Of a DNA stretch of 64,000 nt, positions 34,971-61,639 are shown piece by piece. The notes under the pieces are model-generated. The model made no database searches, had not been told where the DNA came from, and was given only the letters and a program-made list of their open reading frames with translations. The stretch is from Enoplolaimus lenunculus. Its lineage: Eukaryota; Nematoda; Enoplea; Enoplida; Thoracostomopsidae. How positions within the stretch are numbered: position 1 is the stretch's first letter; each line of letters starts with the position of its first letter. The position numbers and the translations under genes are program-made. The stretch spans positions 62,001 to 126,000 of the forward strand of contig JASANG010002008.1 of NCBI GenBank assembly GCA_030248215.1. The letters run 5' to 3'.

Positions 34971-35143
34971 GGTCAATGTTACTTTTTGGGGGCGTAACAG
35001 CAGCTTAATCGTATTCTTAAGCGTGAACCACAGCGTACCCATACCGTAAAACTAAGCGTAAGTTAAAAAAAGTTCAACAAAACTCTTACTTTATTCCATT
35101 CCAATCCCGCAGGAAGACTCCTTTAAAAGTAACATGAGCCGCC
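34971..35143. mobile_element. Telomere-core MITE with perfect 8-bp target duplication
   Basis: Begins GGTCAATGTTACTTTTTGGG, ends CTTTAAAAGTAACATGAGCC then GCC. AAAGAAAC lies on both sides (34963-34970 and 35144-35151). The telomere-like core is weak in this copy (CTTAAGCGTG, ACTAAGCGTAAG). Confidence 0.75.
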
Positions 35144-35172
35144 AAAGAAACAATAAATCCTAATATTGTATT

Positions 35173-35405
35173 TGTATACACTGTAACTTTTAGTGAGTTG
35201 ATTTAAGCTTAGAATGAGTTGAGTCACTCAGTCTGAGTTAGGACTATCAGAACTCACAATTTTGAGTTGATTCAATTCAATCGGAGTTAATTAATCAACT
35301 CACGCAGAGTCAACTCAACCCAGCGTGAGTTATTGTTTACTGATATTAATTCAGAAATAACCAACTCGCTAGCTGAATTGATTAATCAATTCATTGGAAT
35401 TTACA
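35173..35405. mobile_element. MITE with GAGTTGATT-type ends, copy 3
   Basis: Left end CACTGTAACTTTTAGTGAGT and right end AATTCATTGGAATTTACAAT are imperfect inverted repeats; the interior is rich in TGAGTT/AACTCA, giving many small hairpins. Confidence 0.6.
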
Positions 35406-37775
35406 ATAGTTATACTGCACAAAGCGGAGAGTAGCAAATTATTTACTGTGTCATGCTTTAACAGAGTCATTCCTGTGGCCACCAAGCTAGATTTGATTCT
35501 ACGAAAGCCACATTTAACTCAATCATGCGTTTCAAGTCTACTGAGGCCACATTATTTGGATTTCAGGTATCGTTTCGTTACCTGTTTACATCCCTTGGAA
35601 CCAAAAACCACACAATCTACATTTACGTTTAAAAGATATTGGGTGGTTTCTGAAATCTTACTTAAATGTTTATCTAAGTTATACTTAAATAATTACTTAA
35701 GTCACCGACTTAAGTAAATGCTTGAATTTTCGAGCAAAAGCAAATAAATGCCAAATGTCAGCCATTGTCATAGAAAGAGAGTAGCACTTTTGTTTTATAT
35801 ATAGGACGCACAATGAGCCTACAGTTTTGATTAGACAAAGGTTATTAGCCTGAACGGTTAGTCTGTAATATATAAATTTAATTAGCGACTTAAGTCTATT
35901 TAACATAGGTACGCTTTTAAAAACGACAAAATGGTTAAGTAATTGCTTAGCGCGTACTTAAGTACTAAGTTGTACTTAAGTATGGTTTCAAAAACCCAGT
36001 CATTCAGTTGGCTCCCGATACAGCTGTTCATATACTTCAAAATTGTTAAATAAACAATGGACAGAACATGAAGAAACACGAAACAATATAAACTATATAC
36101 ATTAATTAAAACAGCGCACTAATGGAGACTGGAATAATAAGCGATATGTAGTACCGCAGTAGAAAACGAAAGACAAAACACAGAGTTACACATCAAGATT
36201 TAATGACTCTTGTACATGATTATCCTAGCAGCTATTAAACTTGTTTCAGTTCTAACGCAACTTTCTCTCACATTTACGGTTAAGACGCCGGCGTAGGCTG
36301 AAAATCAGCGTAATTTTCAAAGCATACTATACTCCCGTATAATCTGCACCAGAAAGAAAGAAAACCAAAATTCCAAAATGTCATTATCCTAAATTATATC
36401 AACATTTTAATAACAAAAATTTAGCCACGCGGATACGTAATAAAAACCCGTCACGAAGTAGCAATTACGAATAGTCAAAGTAAGAACATCCGAGGTCACT
36501 GGCAGAATACTATTGATTTGCTAATATTCAATTCACGTACGTACTAAAATATCTTCTCTTTTGCAGATTTAAAGCTAAAGCTTGACTTACTCTCAGGCTA
36601 GGCTAAGGAAAAGGTTTTAAACCTATTTAAACCTTTTCCGAAACCAAAGCTTAAGCTTGTTGAATAGTCAGAATATTCTCCAAAATGGAGCGATATAAAG
36701 AGACATAAAAGCAGCATTCGTGGGTTGCATCCCCAAACGCTGACTGAACGTATCAAGCTGCATATTCTTATTTACATGATAAATACACTACTTGATTGCA
36801 TATGTATACACAAAAATTAACAATATAAACATCAGCAGGGTTCCAACAGGAACTACATTCCATAGGAAGCAGGAACATGAATTGCAAAGATAATACATTA
36901 CCAAATTATTGCTAGTTGACCGCAACGTACGACCAAATATGTTAATATTGATCGCATGTTTTGCGTTTTCATTAGACAGTTTTCCAAGTTTAGCCAAAAC
37001 ACACGTCAAATCATTCAAAATATTAGGAATATTGAGCCGAGGTCAAGTTACGAATCTCATCTGTCTTAGAGTATTTTTTCAGACGTTAATTTTTCAGTTT
37101 TACGCACATAATTCACAATTTGTCACCAACAAGAATTTCGGCTGTAGCAAGAATCTACATAGAACCCTGCAATCATGATACCATTAAAAATCACATTAAG
37201 GCCTTATAATAAGTAAGTAGCTACAAAAGAATGATAACCAGAATAGAACGACAGCAAAAGTACAAACGTCGCGTAGCGTACCATTAAATGCGAAAGCCCG
37301 CCAACGCGAAGATACCAAGCCGAGTCTGCATTGAATAAAACCTTGTCAAGTCTTACAAGATCATCCGGCTCACGGGCAAAATTCATTTTAAAACTTACAC
37401 CAAAATATTTTGAATAATCCTGACATTATAGTGAAAATTAATGAATATTTTGACAGTTTAACATTATGCTACATGCACAAAATACTAAGTCCAGTCCTGG
37501 ACAATAAATATGAAGGTTAGAGTTGTTGTTACACAACTATATTTTCAGCATCTACACATACTTTTCCAATTTTGACAAGCAAACGATATCCTGCGTACTC
37601 AGCACAAAAAAGAAAGTGTTCTAACACGGCAGACACACTCTCCGACTGGCCTTTGGTTTTATATCACAATACTGATTGAAACAAGCCTCATGCTGAATGT
37701 AAACTTTAAACGTTCAAGTTTAAAATGCACCACACCACGATACTGAAACAGTGATACATTTGACACCAAAAAATT

Positions 37776-52950
<15,175 letters not shown>

Positions 52951-53197
52951 GATTAGCGAAATCTGGATCTCAGAACATATATATGTCCAAAGTCTATGGT
53001 TGCACAATATCCCGCTTATCTATTACGACAGAAATTTACATTTACTAGAATAGTTGCACCATTTCTAATGGAACGCCAATTGTAACCACTAGAACACACA
53101 CAAATACATTTAGGTATATTCTTGACATCGCGCTTTGTTGCTTACTTACTATAATCGTGCAATATGCATACAAAAGCACAAATTTTCCGTGTTATAA

Positions 53198-56068
53198 TTA
53201 GCGTGCAAACGGGTAACTGTTTTCCAGACAAATTCATACCCGTCGGCTGTTCGGCCTCGTGTAGATTCGTTGGAAACGCTGCCCAGCGCTTCAACGTATA
53301 AGAAGGGGACGAAGAAGCGTAACGGTACACAACAAAAACAACATCAAGTGTCCCCGTTGAAGGTCGCTGTGCAGCAGAAGGAGGCAACAACGATGCCTCA
53401 TAAGCAGCCGTCAAGCAAAACAACCGCTGAAGCAACATCGCAAACAGCAGGCCGTGGCAGGAAGATCCCGCAGGACAAACAAGTCTTCGTGACGGGAGGC
53501 CGTGGTAAACCGGTACGTTCGGTAGTTGTGGTGCCGGGGCCTTCGCCAGGAATATTTCTAACAACTCAATCACCACCGAAATCGACAATTCATACAACGC
53601 CACGTGTAACGAAGCCATCGAGAGGCGTGTTTCCAAAGGCTACGGTACCCAGTACCGGGATTGGTGTTGTTACAGGGGTTACACCAGTGTTCTCGCGACC
53701 TCTACCGGCCACGGGCACGTCGCATTCGTTGGCATCCCAATCAGCAGCTAGTAAAACATATACGATCGAAGGGTTGACGAAATTAGCAGCAGAGATGTCG
53801 ACAGCAGCGAGGAAGGCGGCAGTAACCACAGCTGCAGTACAACCGATAGCGGGTGGAGTCTACGAGGTGCCGCAAGCGTTGCGAGATTGGGAGCGTCAAC
53901 AAGAACAATCTAGGCGTGATGTAGAACGACACGGAACGGTAGCGACCGAGTCGTCCGTTCAACAAGCGTTCTATACGCCTAGTCCGGTAGTTTATCCGCA
54001 GACAACGATTCCGTTGATCTCACCGGAAACACCGCCGATGATTGTGGAGTCGGTTTCGCCGTTCATTACGCAAACGCAACTGCAAGAAGAACTTCGAAAA
54101 GTTCGAGAAGTTTACGAAAAAGTAATTCATGAGCAACGACAAGTGATACGTCAAAAAGATGCAATGACCGAGAGGCTCATGGACGACTTGCGTGATATGA
54201 TGCGTTCGTTAACGCGACAAATCAATCAGCCATCGGGGGCGTTAGCGGGTGTTCTACCGGAGACGCGTGGCGAAGAGGAGTCTAGCGCGAAGAGCGTGAC
54301 TCCGGTTACTTCTGCGCCTAGCACACGGGTATCTGAAGCCATCGTGACCGAGTCAACGTTGGTGGTACCACCGAAAACTGTGCAGGAACAAAGAGAAGTA
54401 ACAGTGGTGAGCACCGCTCCTGGCGTGCTGGTGTCCGAGAAACCAACATCTACTCGGGCATTAGCAGCTCCGGATGGGAAGGAGCGGCGCGCAGTCACTT
54501 GCAATCTCGTGTCGGCCGGGCAACCGGGATCGACAGAGGCAGCGCAGCCTTCCCCTAAGGAGAGCGTCACGGAGCGGAAAGATGCTCAAGATGCCGGTGC
54601 CCCAGCCGAGGAGGCTGTGGGTGACACAGAACAGTCAGCAGCAGACTCGCAGTCGGACGATTGGGATCCAAACGCGGTGGTTCTGCCTGATCAATGTTTG
54701 TTGAACGGTGGAGAACTCTATCGGTTGCATGTGTATTACTTCAATGTCAACGAACGTGTGCCGCGTCATACTGGTCCGTTGACAGAGACGCAATTATCGG
54801 ATATTCGTCGATCATGGACGTACGAATTCATAAGTTTGATTCGTTTTCGACTGCTTTCGAATATGTTACTCACTGTCTACCTCGACTATCTCCGGTTTGT
54901 CGAGCGTAGAATACGTTACGAGGTGTTCAACCGAGCGCCGTACTTAACGCCGCAGCAGTATGACAACATCATACGTTGGTTTGCTATGGAGCTGCGGGAT
55001 TGGGTACTGCGTCGTATTCTATGGTGCAGACGGGCATTTGCGCAGGCACCGCGTGCCGCGTTCTTGCCGATAGGTCGTGCTTTGCTGGGTCAACAGTATG
55101 ACGCAGTCAAAGACAAACGCGCTGCGTGCAAACGTGATGCCGTTATGGATCAAGTATATACGGATGACGGTTATTGGCGAGCGCGTGACGAATTCGAGCG
55201 TGACAACGTGGCGTATATCACGGCGCATACGACAGCACCGAGTAATCCGCGCACAATGCAGATGCTTGGTCAGCTTACGGTTCGATTGGACAAAATGCAG
55301 ATGCTTGGTCAGCTTACGGTTCGATTGGACAATATGCGCAGACGCACGTTGAGGCAGTTGACAGGTGCGGATCGTGCTGCAATTCGTGATGCAGGCATCC
55401 GTTACAATCGCTCGTTGAAGCATGATGCGCCTAACGATCATCGTTACTACAACCCGCCTGCGAATCCGCACGATGAAGAAATCTTGCGATTTATGCGCAA
55501 CTTCGGCGACAATTTTCCACAGCAAGAAGCGGCGGAAGAGAGCCGAATTCGGAAGTTTCGGGAGTCGCGGATCGCGCAAATGGGTAAAGTTACAACGCGT
55601 GCGTATCATAGCGAAGATTCATTTGGAACCGATCATGAAAGTAGCTCCCAGGACTCAGACCAGGGAGTTACTCGTCGACGACGTCCGCGCGCGAAGATGT
55701 CGCGCTATTCTAGCAGCGGCGGACGAGGCAATCGTTACCCAGTACCGAGAGCTAAACAAGCGACATCACGAGATCGTCATGCTAAAGGCGATCGAGGGCC
55801 GGTTCACCAGCGGCTTGACTACGGCGCTACTCGTCGTGCTCGGGCACCGCCAATGAACCGAGTCCAGATGACGACCAGCGTGACCGCTCCGATCGTGGGG
55901 AGCGTGAGCAACCTCACGACTTTTGGGGGCGTGAGCAACGTCAGGATGATCGTGATCAACGGCGTGAAGACCGCGGCAAGACTTTCAAAGGAAGTTATTA
56001 TTACAAAGGCCGTAAAGATCGCGATCGTGATCGGCGAAACTGATCTGCAAGTTCATTCAAAGATCTGA
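53198..56068 (+). CDS. Long intronless ORF of unknown family, possibly retroelement-derived
   Basis: One frame stays open from 53198 to the TGA at 56066-56068. The first in-frame ATG is at 53393, giving about 891 aa; a TTG at 53270 would give 932. An acceptor-like CTGTTTTCCAG ends at 53227. From the TTG: residues 1-260 are Thr/Ser/Pro/Lys-rich and probably disordered; 266-318 look like a coiled coil (LQEELRKVREVYEKVIHEQR); 320-470 are low complexity; about 480-640 are helical and Arg/Tyr/Trp-rich (GELYRLHVYYFNVNERVP, WFAMELRDWVLRRILWCRR); the C-terminal 200 are strongly basic. A 39-bp unit is duplicated in tandem (55257-55334), giving two copies of MQMLGQLTVRLD. Base composition is clearly richer in G+C than the flanks. 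Coiled coil, helical block and basic tail recall Gag or LINE ORF1 proteins, but I recognise no family and see no polymerase or long terminal repeats. Confidence 0.6.
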   Translation, partial: LACKRVTVFQTNSYPSAVRPRVDSLETLPSASTYKKGTKKRNGTQQKQHQVSPLKVAVQQKEATTMPHKQPSSKTTAEATSQTAGRGRKIPQDKQVFVTGGRGKPVRSVVVVPGPSPGIFLTTQSPPKSTIHTTPRVTKPSRGVFPKATVPSTGIGVVTGVTPVFSRPLPATGTSHSLASQSAASKTYTIEGLTKLAAEMSTAARKAAVTTAAVQPIAGGVYEVPQALRDWERQQEQSRRDVERHGTVATESSVQQAFYTPSPVVYPQTTIPLISPETPPMIVESVSPFITQTQLQEELRKVREVYEKVIHEQRQVIRQKDAMTERLMDDLRDMMRSLTRQINQPSGALAGVLPETRGEEESSAKSVTPVTSAPSTRVSEAIVTESTLVVPPKTVQEQREVTVVSTAPGVLVSEKPTSTRALAAPDGKERRAVTCNLVSAGQPGSTEAAQPSPKESVTERKDAQDAGAPAEEAVGDTEQSAADSQSDDWDPNAVVLPDQCLLNGGELYRLHVYYFNVNERVPRHTGPLTETQLSDIRRSWTYEFISLIRFRLLSNMLLTVYLDYLRFVERRIRYEVFNRAPYLTPQQYDNIIRWFAMELRDWVLRRILWCRRAFAQAPRAAFLPIGRALLGQQYDAVKDKRAACKRDAVMDQVYTDDGYWRARDEFERDNVAYITAHTTAPSNPRTMQMLGQLTVRLDKMQMLGQLTVRLDNMRRRTLRQLTGADRAAIRDAGIRYNRSLKHDAPNDHRYYNPPANPHDEEILRFMRNFGDNFPQQEAAEESRIRKFRESRIAQMGKVTTRAYHSEDSFGTDHESSSQDSDQGVTRRRRPRAKMSRYSSSGGRGNRYPVPRAKQATSRDRHAKGDRGPVHQRLDYGATRRARAPPMNRVQMTTSVTAPIVGSVSNLTTFGGVSNVRMIVINGVKTAARLSKEVIITKAVKIAIVIGETDLQVHSKI

Positions 56069-56365
56069 AGATGAAGCTTTAAAATAACATCTTGAAATTG
56101 CGGATCTTGTATATAGTGTATATACGTTAGTAATTCACTTACAAAATTTGCCAATGTGTTACTTGTCATTAATAAGCTCACTCAAATGCTGGTCGTTGTG
56201 CCATTATTTTGTTATTATAACTATATGCACAATTTTGTCATTGTTGAAGCATGTGAGACATGCTTGTCCTAGTGCATATGCAATAAATGCAATGCACATT
56301 GTTGTATGCTTACTGGCAGCATACAGTCGACACATATAGTCGACGAAAAATGCAGTTGGAGAGGC

Positions 56366-56438
56366 GGGCTACGTGGCGCAGTGGTAGAGTGCTCGCTTAA
56401 GGATGCATAGGCTGAGCATTCGATCCCCGCTTTAGCCC
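56366..56438 (+). other. tRNA-like promoter block 1
   Basis: Seventy-three bases with tRNA-like arms: GGGCTA pairs with TAGCCC at the ends, the D-arm contains GGCGCAGTGGTAGAG, and the B box is slightly altered (GCATTCGATCCCC). Probably the head of the surrounding SINE rather than a working tRNA gene, because the anticodon arm pairs poorly. Confidence 0.55.
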
Positions 56439-56721
56439 GCTTTTCCAGCTGCTTGGTAGAAAGGTCTGATGTCCCTGGTTCCTACCTAGACTGACATGGG
56501 GGCCACGCCGTGAGCGCAATGGTAAATTGCCGCGCTACGGTATCCAGTCGAAAATAGGATGGACGGTCAAGGGACGACCTTGTTGAAAATAAGGGCATGT
56601 AAGCATGTAAGACATGCTTGTCCTAGTGCATATGCAATAAATGCAATGCACATTGTGTTGTATGCTTACTGGAAGCACACAGTCGACACATATAGTCGAC
56701 GAAAAATGCAGTTGGAGAGGC

Positions 56722-56794
56722 GGGCTACGTGGCGCAGTGGTAGAGTGCTCGCTTAAGGATAGATAGGCTGAGAGTTCGATCCCCGCTCTAGCCC
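56722..56794 (+). other. tRNA-like promoter block 2
   Basis: Second copy of the block at 56366-56438. The B box here is canonical (GAGTTCGATCCCC). Same caveat about the anticodon arm. Confidence 0.55.
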
Positions 56795-57263
56795 GCTTTT
56801 CCAGCTGCTTGGTAGAAAGGTCTGATGTCCCTGGTTCCTACCTAGACTGACAATACAGACGTAAAAACTATAAGTTGGTTGGTAACTAAGAGGAAGCGTG
56901 GCCTACGCTGCGGTGGGAAGTGTCAGCTTGCTGTGATATGTGGACGCACGGAGGCAAGTAATAACCTCATGCTGATGCTGCACATCGGCAAAAATCACTG
57001 CTGCATATGTAGTGCCTTCATATGCAGTGTAAACTAGGGATATCTTAGTAGACATGGATTAAAGTAATAGGATTGTTAGGGGACTGGGCGAGTTCATCCA
57101 ATTCCAGCCTTAACAAGGGTTTCGATCTCCGATTTAGAACTCAGAAGCCCGTCGAACTCGCTAATAAACGGAACTAGTGTTAAGCTTTAATAACAAGTAA
57201 TGTAAGTAGTAATACGAACGAAATACAACACAAAGTAAACAACTTATTAATACCAGGACACGA

Positions 57264-57294
57264 TTAGTTTTCAACTACAATAGTTGAAAACTAA
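57264..57294. repeat. Perfect 14-bp inverted repeat
   Basis: TTAGTTTTCAACTA, a three-base loop CAA, and its exact inverse TAGTTGAAAACTAA. Part-copies (GTGAAAACTAA, AGTTGAAACTAA) follow within 60 bp. Confidence 0.85.
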
Positions 57295-57598
57295 GTGAAA
57301 ACTAAATTAGAAATCACTAGTTGAAACTAATTGAAACTTTACATCAAAAGCAAAATCAAGGAACTCTAAGTTTTCTAAATTCATTCTCAACTCTGAGAGA
57401 TAATCACTACATAAGAGAAAACACAATAAATAACACTGAATAGAATCAAAACTAAACTAGTTGTCTTCTCTGAAATCCAGAACTAGAATCTCTAATACTG
57501 AGCAGAATACTCGTTATTTTGCTCATGCAAAATTGTATATATATTAACCAGTTTTCTTGATCCAGATTTATATTGAAATTTCCGCTTTTATTAATTCT

Positions 57599-57625
57599 AG
57601 GTTTTCCTCCCAGAGAGGAAAACCT
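57599..57625. repeat. Perfect 11-bp hairpin followed by a T run
   Basis: AGGTTTTCCTC, loop CCAGA, GAGGAAAACCT, then G and seven T. It resembles a stem-loop terminator in form only; no transcript is known here. Confidence 0.7.
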
Positions 57626-57777
57626 GTTTTTTTGTTAACTGAATTTACTGGAGGCATCAGCGGTGGGGACCGCTCACATGCAGCAGCAGTAAAAACATGG
57701 AAGAACCAAGATACATGTGTATAATGTTGAGGTTCTTATAAGGCATAAAAACAGAAAAACTGAGCAGTTGATTGTGA

Positions 57778-57818
57778 GGCGCCTTGGCTCAGTGGATAGC
57801 GCGCTGGACTGATAGTCG
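57778..57818 (+). other. 5' half of a tRNA-like sequence
   Basis: GGCGCCTTGGCTCAGTGGAT and on to GATAGTC gives an acceptor strand, a good D arm and A box, and an anticodon-loop-like CTGATAG. The T arm and 3' acceptor strand are absent, so it is a tRNA fragment or SINE remnant. Confidence 0.5.
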
Positions 57819-60637
57819 TACCCTAGCCTACCCACTTATCACTTGCAACTCAACCCCACATGCGACCCCTAACGTCATTAAGCAATGTGAAGTGTAGCAC
57901 ATCTTTTATACTCGATAACTCAATATCATAGTCTATGTGAATAATTGCACTAGCCACGTATCTTTCCCGAAAATTATTAATGCAAGAAATAGAGCGGAAA
58001 ACATCACATGGCAGAATAGAGTTGCCATCCTAGCAAACTTTAAACACCTAAAATCGCCTGCAATCCATCATGCACCTGCTTCGTTTAAATGAGTTACCAA
58101 ACACGAAATCAGCGGTTATCCATAACCTGACCTTTAACACGGATTGCGCTTGCCCTTTTAATTGCATATTTACAGAGTATTGTGGCATGCGCAGCAGGGA
58201 GTAAACGGACAGTAAAAATAACGGAAACGGAAAACGAATATGAGTATAAAAGCTTCAAAGATGTTTAATTTTTCTTGCAACACAATATCCGCGTGCAAAT
58301 ATTCACGGGTTTTCTAAAATTTTAAACAAAAAATAGCGGATGTATCGAAGTTTTAAACATTTTGAATGTATTTTGTTGTTTTTATTTCATTCCGAAAAAT
58401 TACAGTGTGTCTGCAATGAAAATTTTCCATACCAAAAATATTTTGGGCTGAGCTCAAATTCACCCCAACCTAACGTCTTGGACTACTTGTCATAGCGTAA
58501 CTTCCAAGTTTGAAGACGACTTTCCCTTCAAATCCGGTTTCTAAGACATATATGGCTTATCGGTCATATACGTTATAACGCTTGCACCATTGTAATAAAA
58601 TGCCCCTCTCTTCCTTTGCCAGGACGTCATTTTCATTTTGCACACTTTCTAGATTTCGCGTATACAATGTCAGCAGGTTCCCATTTTGATGTGCGGACAA
58701 ATAGTACACTGTTTCTCCACTAATGATTTTGTCTTCACTCCTAGACACCATACTTCATTGACTCGAGTCTCTTAAAAAGGACTAGGAGAAATCTATACAG
58801 TACAGGTATACAATACGCACATGCACAAAAAATTTACACTTGTGTTTGTATATATTTTGCAAATGCATTGCTACGGTTCCGTATTGTCCTGAGTCCCTTT
58901 AAAGGGTATTGGTTTGTCCAGAAATTAGTATACACAAGGAAGTTTGGTCAAAATCAACTATTAGTTTTCAGTTGTTTCATGTACCTCGGCTGTTGTTTGT
59001 AACAGCCTTGATTTGCACCCTGTTTCAAAGGCAGCGGGTGGAAAATTTTTCCACACGCGCGTGCAGTATAGCGTAGATGATCCATTAAAAATCAGCAAAA
59101 CAAGTCTTTTTATTTCCGGCATATTTGTCTTTATATTTCAGACATATTTTTCTTGTATTTCAGAAATTTAGATTTTCCACTTTTCCATTTTCTAAACGAA
59201 TCTTACGCTTCCAAGTTTCCGTACGAAGCCTGAAATTATATGATCCTGATGGGAACTGCCGTCCCTCTGCAACCAGAGAGAGTTGAAGGAATATTTTAAA
59301 AGTTCTGAACAGTTTGGTGCTTCAGTTTGTGTACCACTTTTGCGAAGTCCTTGTTGGCGGCAACCCCAATTCCTGCATGCTATTTACTTCAAATCGCCTG
59401 TGGGGGTCCCACAATTTGCCTCAACTTGAAAGATTGTTGCGGGAGTGGGAGTTTTTCATTGTGGAAAGAACAGAGGTGTATCTCTTCAAATCGCGGTGGG
59501 TTCCACAATTTTGGCACAACATACGGGACAGATAGTAGCGGGGGGACTTTTCCATTGTGGGTCATCCACGTTATAATTGTCTTGCTAAGTTAAAAGTTTG
59601 TCCAACCTCCCGGTTGAAATCTGTGTACAAATTGAAGCTGCAACTAGCGTGTAGGTACAATTTTATGCGGTACGTAGACACTAGTAATTGTCCCGACACT
59701 GTCTGAAGGGAGTCGGGACAAAAGGCAAGAATTAAGCATAATATAAATAAGTGTATATGTGTGTTTGTGCTGTTATGTATGTTTGCGATGCTATATGAAC
59801 ACAGTGCAATATGTCATTACGTCCTCGTTAGGGATTACCGGACATTATAGTGGTCTCGTAATAGTGTGTTAAAACGACGTCGGGTCCTACTAAGACCCAG
59901 ACATTTTTTGCAGTATCGCGTGCAGTATAACGTGGATGTTCCATTATGGGGAAAACTATAAAAGTGCTTGAATTCTATGTTTTTACATTCACCACTTTTC
60001 CAGTTTTCCGAATATTTGCGCTTCAGGGTTCCCTACCAACACAGGGGAAATCATTGGCGTTTAAATTATCCACTTTTCCCGTTTTCCAAACAAAACCTAT
60101 GCTTCTGATTTACCCTACCAACCCAGGGAAACGGGAAACCTAAGCGCTTAAAAATTCAGCTTTCAGGGTTTTCTAACCGAACTGTAGAATATACAGGCTA
60201 TTAGGGATTTTTCACTGTTTTAATTTTCTCAGCCAAGTTATGCTTGCGATTCTCTCGACCAAACCAGCGGAGTTTTTAGCCGTCATACAGGAGTCGCAGC
60301 GCTGCACTCCTGGTCATAAGTTTTCCACCTTCGTAAACGGGAAGCCCCTGTGCTATGCACGTGCCGAATATTGAAAAAAGATCCAAATTAACACTACCAG
60401 AATTTTTACTTCCTGTATAAATTTACCGGAACTGGAACCGGAAGGTGAATAAAAGCCCTAACCGGAAAAGGAGTCGGCATTAAAATCTCTAACTGAAAAA
60501 TCAGTATTTCGGAATCGCAATAGTCGGAATCGTATCGGAACCCAAACTTGACAGAATTTTAGCCGGAATGGGAATTCCGCTGGAACACTGACAAATATCT
60601 TTCCCTAAAAAGGGATAAAGTAGTCTTAAAAGCTTAA

Positions 60638-60900
60638 CCCTTTCTCACATGAATATTTTCTATTTCGCCTGAGACCTACTTTTATTGCTAGGATTCGAAC
60701 TCCAGTGACTGGAGTGGGAGGCGTATACCATCACCACTCAGCTATAGGAGCTTGACGCTCGAGCTCGAGGGGGCTCGCACGTCTTGTGGTGATTTAGTGC
60801 TATGTATACGTGTTGCAATTGTTAAACACGGTGCGATATATATTATATAACTTATATACACTGCACTGAGTTGCCTATGGGCAACTCAATGTGAGAAGAC
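60638..60900. mobile_element. piggyBac-like MITE with internal tRNA-like segment
   Basis: TTAA (60634-60637), CCCTTTCTCACATGAATATT, the tRNA-like block (B box GGAGTTCGAATCC on the minus strand), and right end CAATGTGAGAAG. The right flank is altered. The most similar copy is 21899-22161. Confidence 0.75.
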
Positions 60901-61261
60901 ATAAAGGTTATTTTTTGCTTAGTCATACGCTTAGGTTTATGTTTAGCAATATGCCTATATTAACGGCCCTGGTTTATACAATTTTCGACAGTAAACTTTT
61001 ATTTGAGATCGTGTAGACCACATAGTTCTAAAACATTACATTGCTAGTTTGGTTGAGGGTTTTACTGAATGAATAAAAAAGAAATCTTAGCTGTTGGCTG
61101 GTTTTGGGTGCAACTTAACATAGACTTAAGTGGACATACTTGCTGTCGTAAGCAGGTTTGGTAGTGTTGCACGCACAATGTACACAGCAGTCTTTCGGCA
61201 TGGTGATACAACGTTCAGTCCAGCGTGTCAATCGAGGTAGCAACCGGGACTTCAAACCTTT

Positions 61262-61453
61262 GGCCCATGTAAAGATCAGGGCGGAACGTTTTTCTGTGGG
61301 TTAGCAAAAAGTAAGCTTAAGTTTTAGACAAATTTTTTGTTTGGCTTCGGCTTAGGAATAAACTAATTCTTACGCTTAGGTTAGGCTTACGCTTAGGCTT
61401 ACGCTTAGTAATAAGCTTATAATACTGTTCCGCCTCTGTTCTTTACATTGGCC
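61262..61453. mobile_element. Telomere-core MITE with perfect 8-bp target duplication
   Basis: Begins GGCCCATGTAAAGATCAGGG, ends CTGTTCTTTACATTGGCC. AAACCTTT lies on both sides (61254-61261 and 61454-61461). The core has TTAGGTTAGGCTTACGCTTA-type repeats. Confidence 0.85.
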
Positions 61454-61493
61454 AAACCTTTTAACTAAAGTAGATTCAAATGCGAGTTATGGA

Positions 61494-61565
61494 TGGTTTC
61501 GAACAGTGACCTTCTGCGTGTGATGCACATGCTGTTACCACTGCGCCACGCAGCCCTCCTGGCCA
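61494..61565 (-). other. tRNA-like block (SINE head)
   Basis: Minus-strand A box TGGCGCAGTGG and B box CTGTTCGAAACC, start GGGCTGCG. The 3' acceptor strand does not pair well, so I read it as a SINE remnant. Confidence 0.5.
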
Positions 61566-61639
61566 ACTGTTTCTATCGTCAACTATGTCGACCGTCTGTC
61601 GGCAAGAATACTACACAATGTTCATTGCAGATATATTGC

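Larger units (their letters stand above)
31889..37775. other. Intergenic region between convergent astacin and myosin genes
   Basis: Holds the 3' UTRs of both genes and MITEs at 32125-32394, 33620-33821, 34190-34367, 34971-35143 and 35173-35405. Around 33950-34040 is a dispersed CCGGAGGTGARA-type repeat, also seen near 27110-27210, 31120-31160, 40860-40930 and 62430-62480. At 36607-36639 is an imperfect hairpin (GGAAAAGGTTTTAAA against TTTAAACCTTTTCC). No further gene seen; 36700-37770 looks plain. Confidence 0.6.
56247..56850 (+). mobile_element. Two tandem tRNA-derived SINE-like units
   Basis: A unit of about 354 bp starting AAGCATGTGAGACATGCTTG (56247) repeats at 56601; the second is shorter. 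Each contains a tRNA-like block (56366-56438 and 56722-56794) with A box TGGCGCAGTGG, B box near GAGTTCGATCCCC, and acceptor-like ends GGGCTA/TAGCCC. Between them is GGCCACGCCGTGAGCGCAAT, a second A-box-like start. A relative lies at 61640-61915. Confidence 0.75.

Noticed and set aside
53142-53829. Minus-strand frames opposite the long ORF
   Set aside because: They are shadows of the long plus-strand frame; no motif or splice support.
56366-57818. Functional tRNA genes at 56366, 56722 and 57778
   Set aside because: Anticodon or T arms pair poorly or are missing, and the blocks belong to repeated SINE-like units.
58557-58751. A 64-codon minus-strand frame
   Set aside because: Short, no recognisable motif, no splice partners, in repeat-rich DNA.
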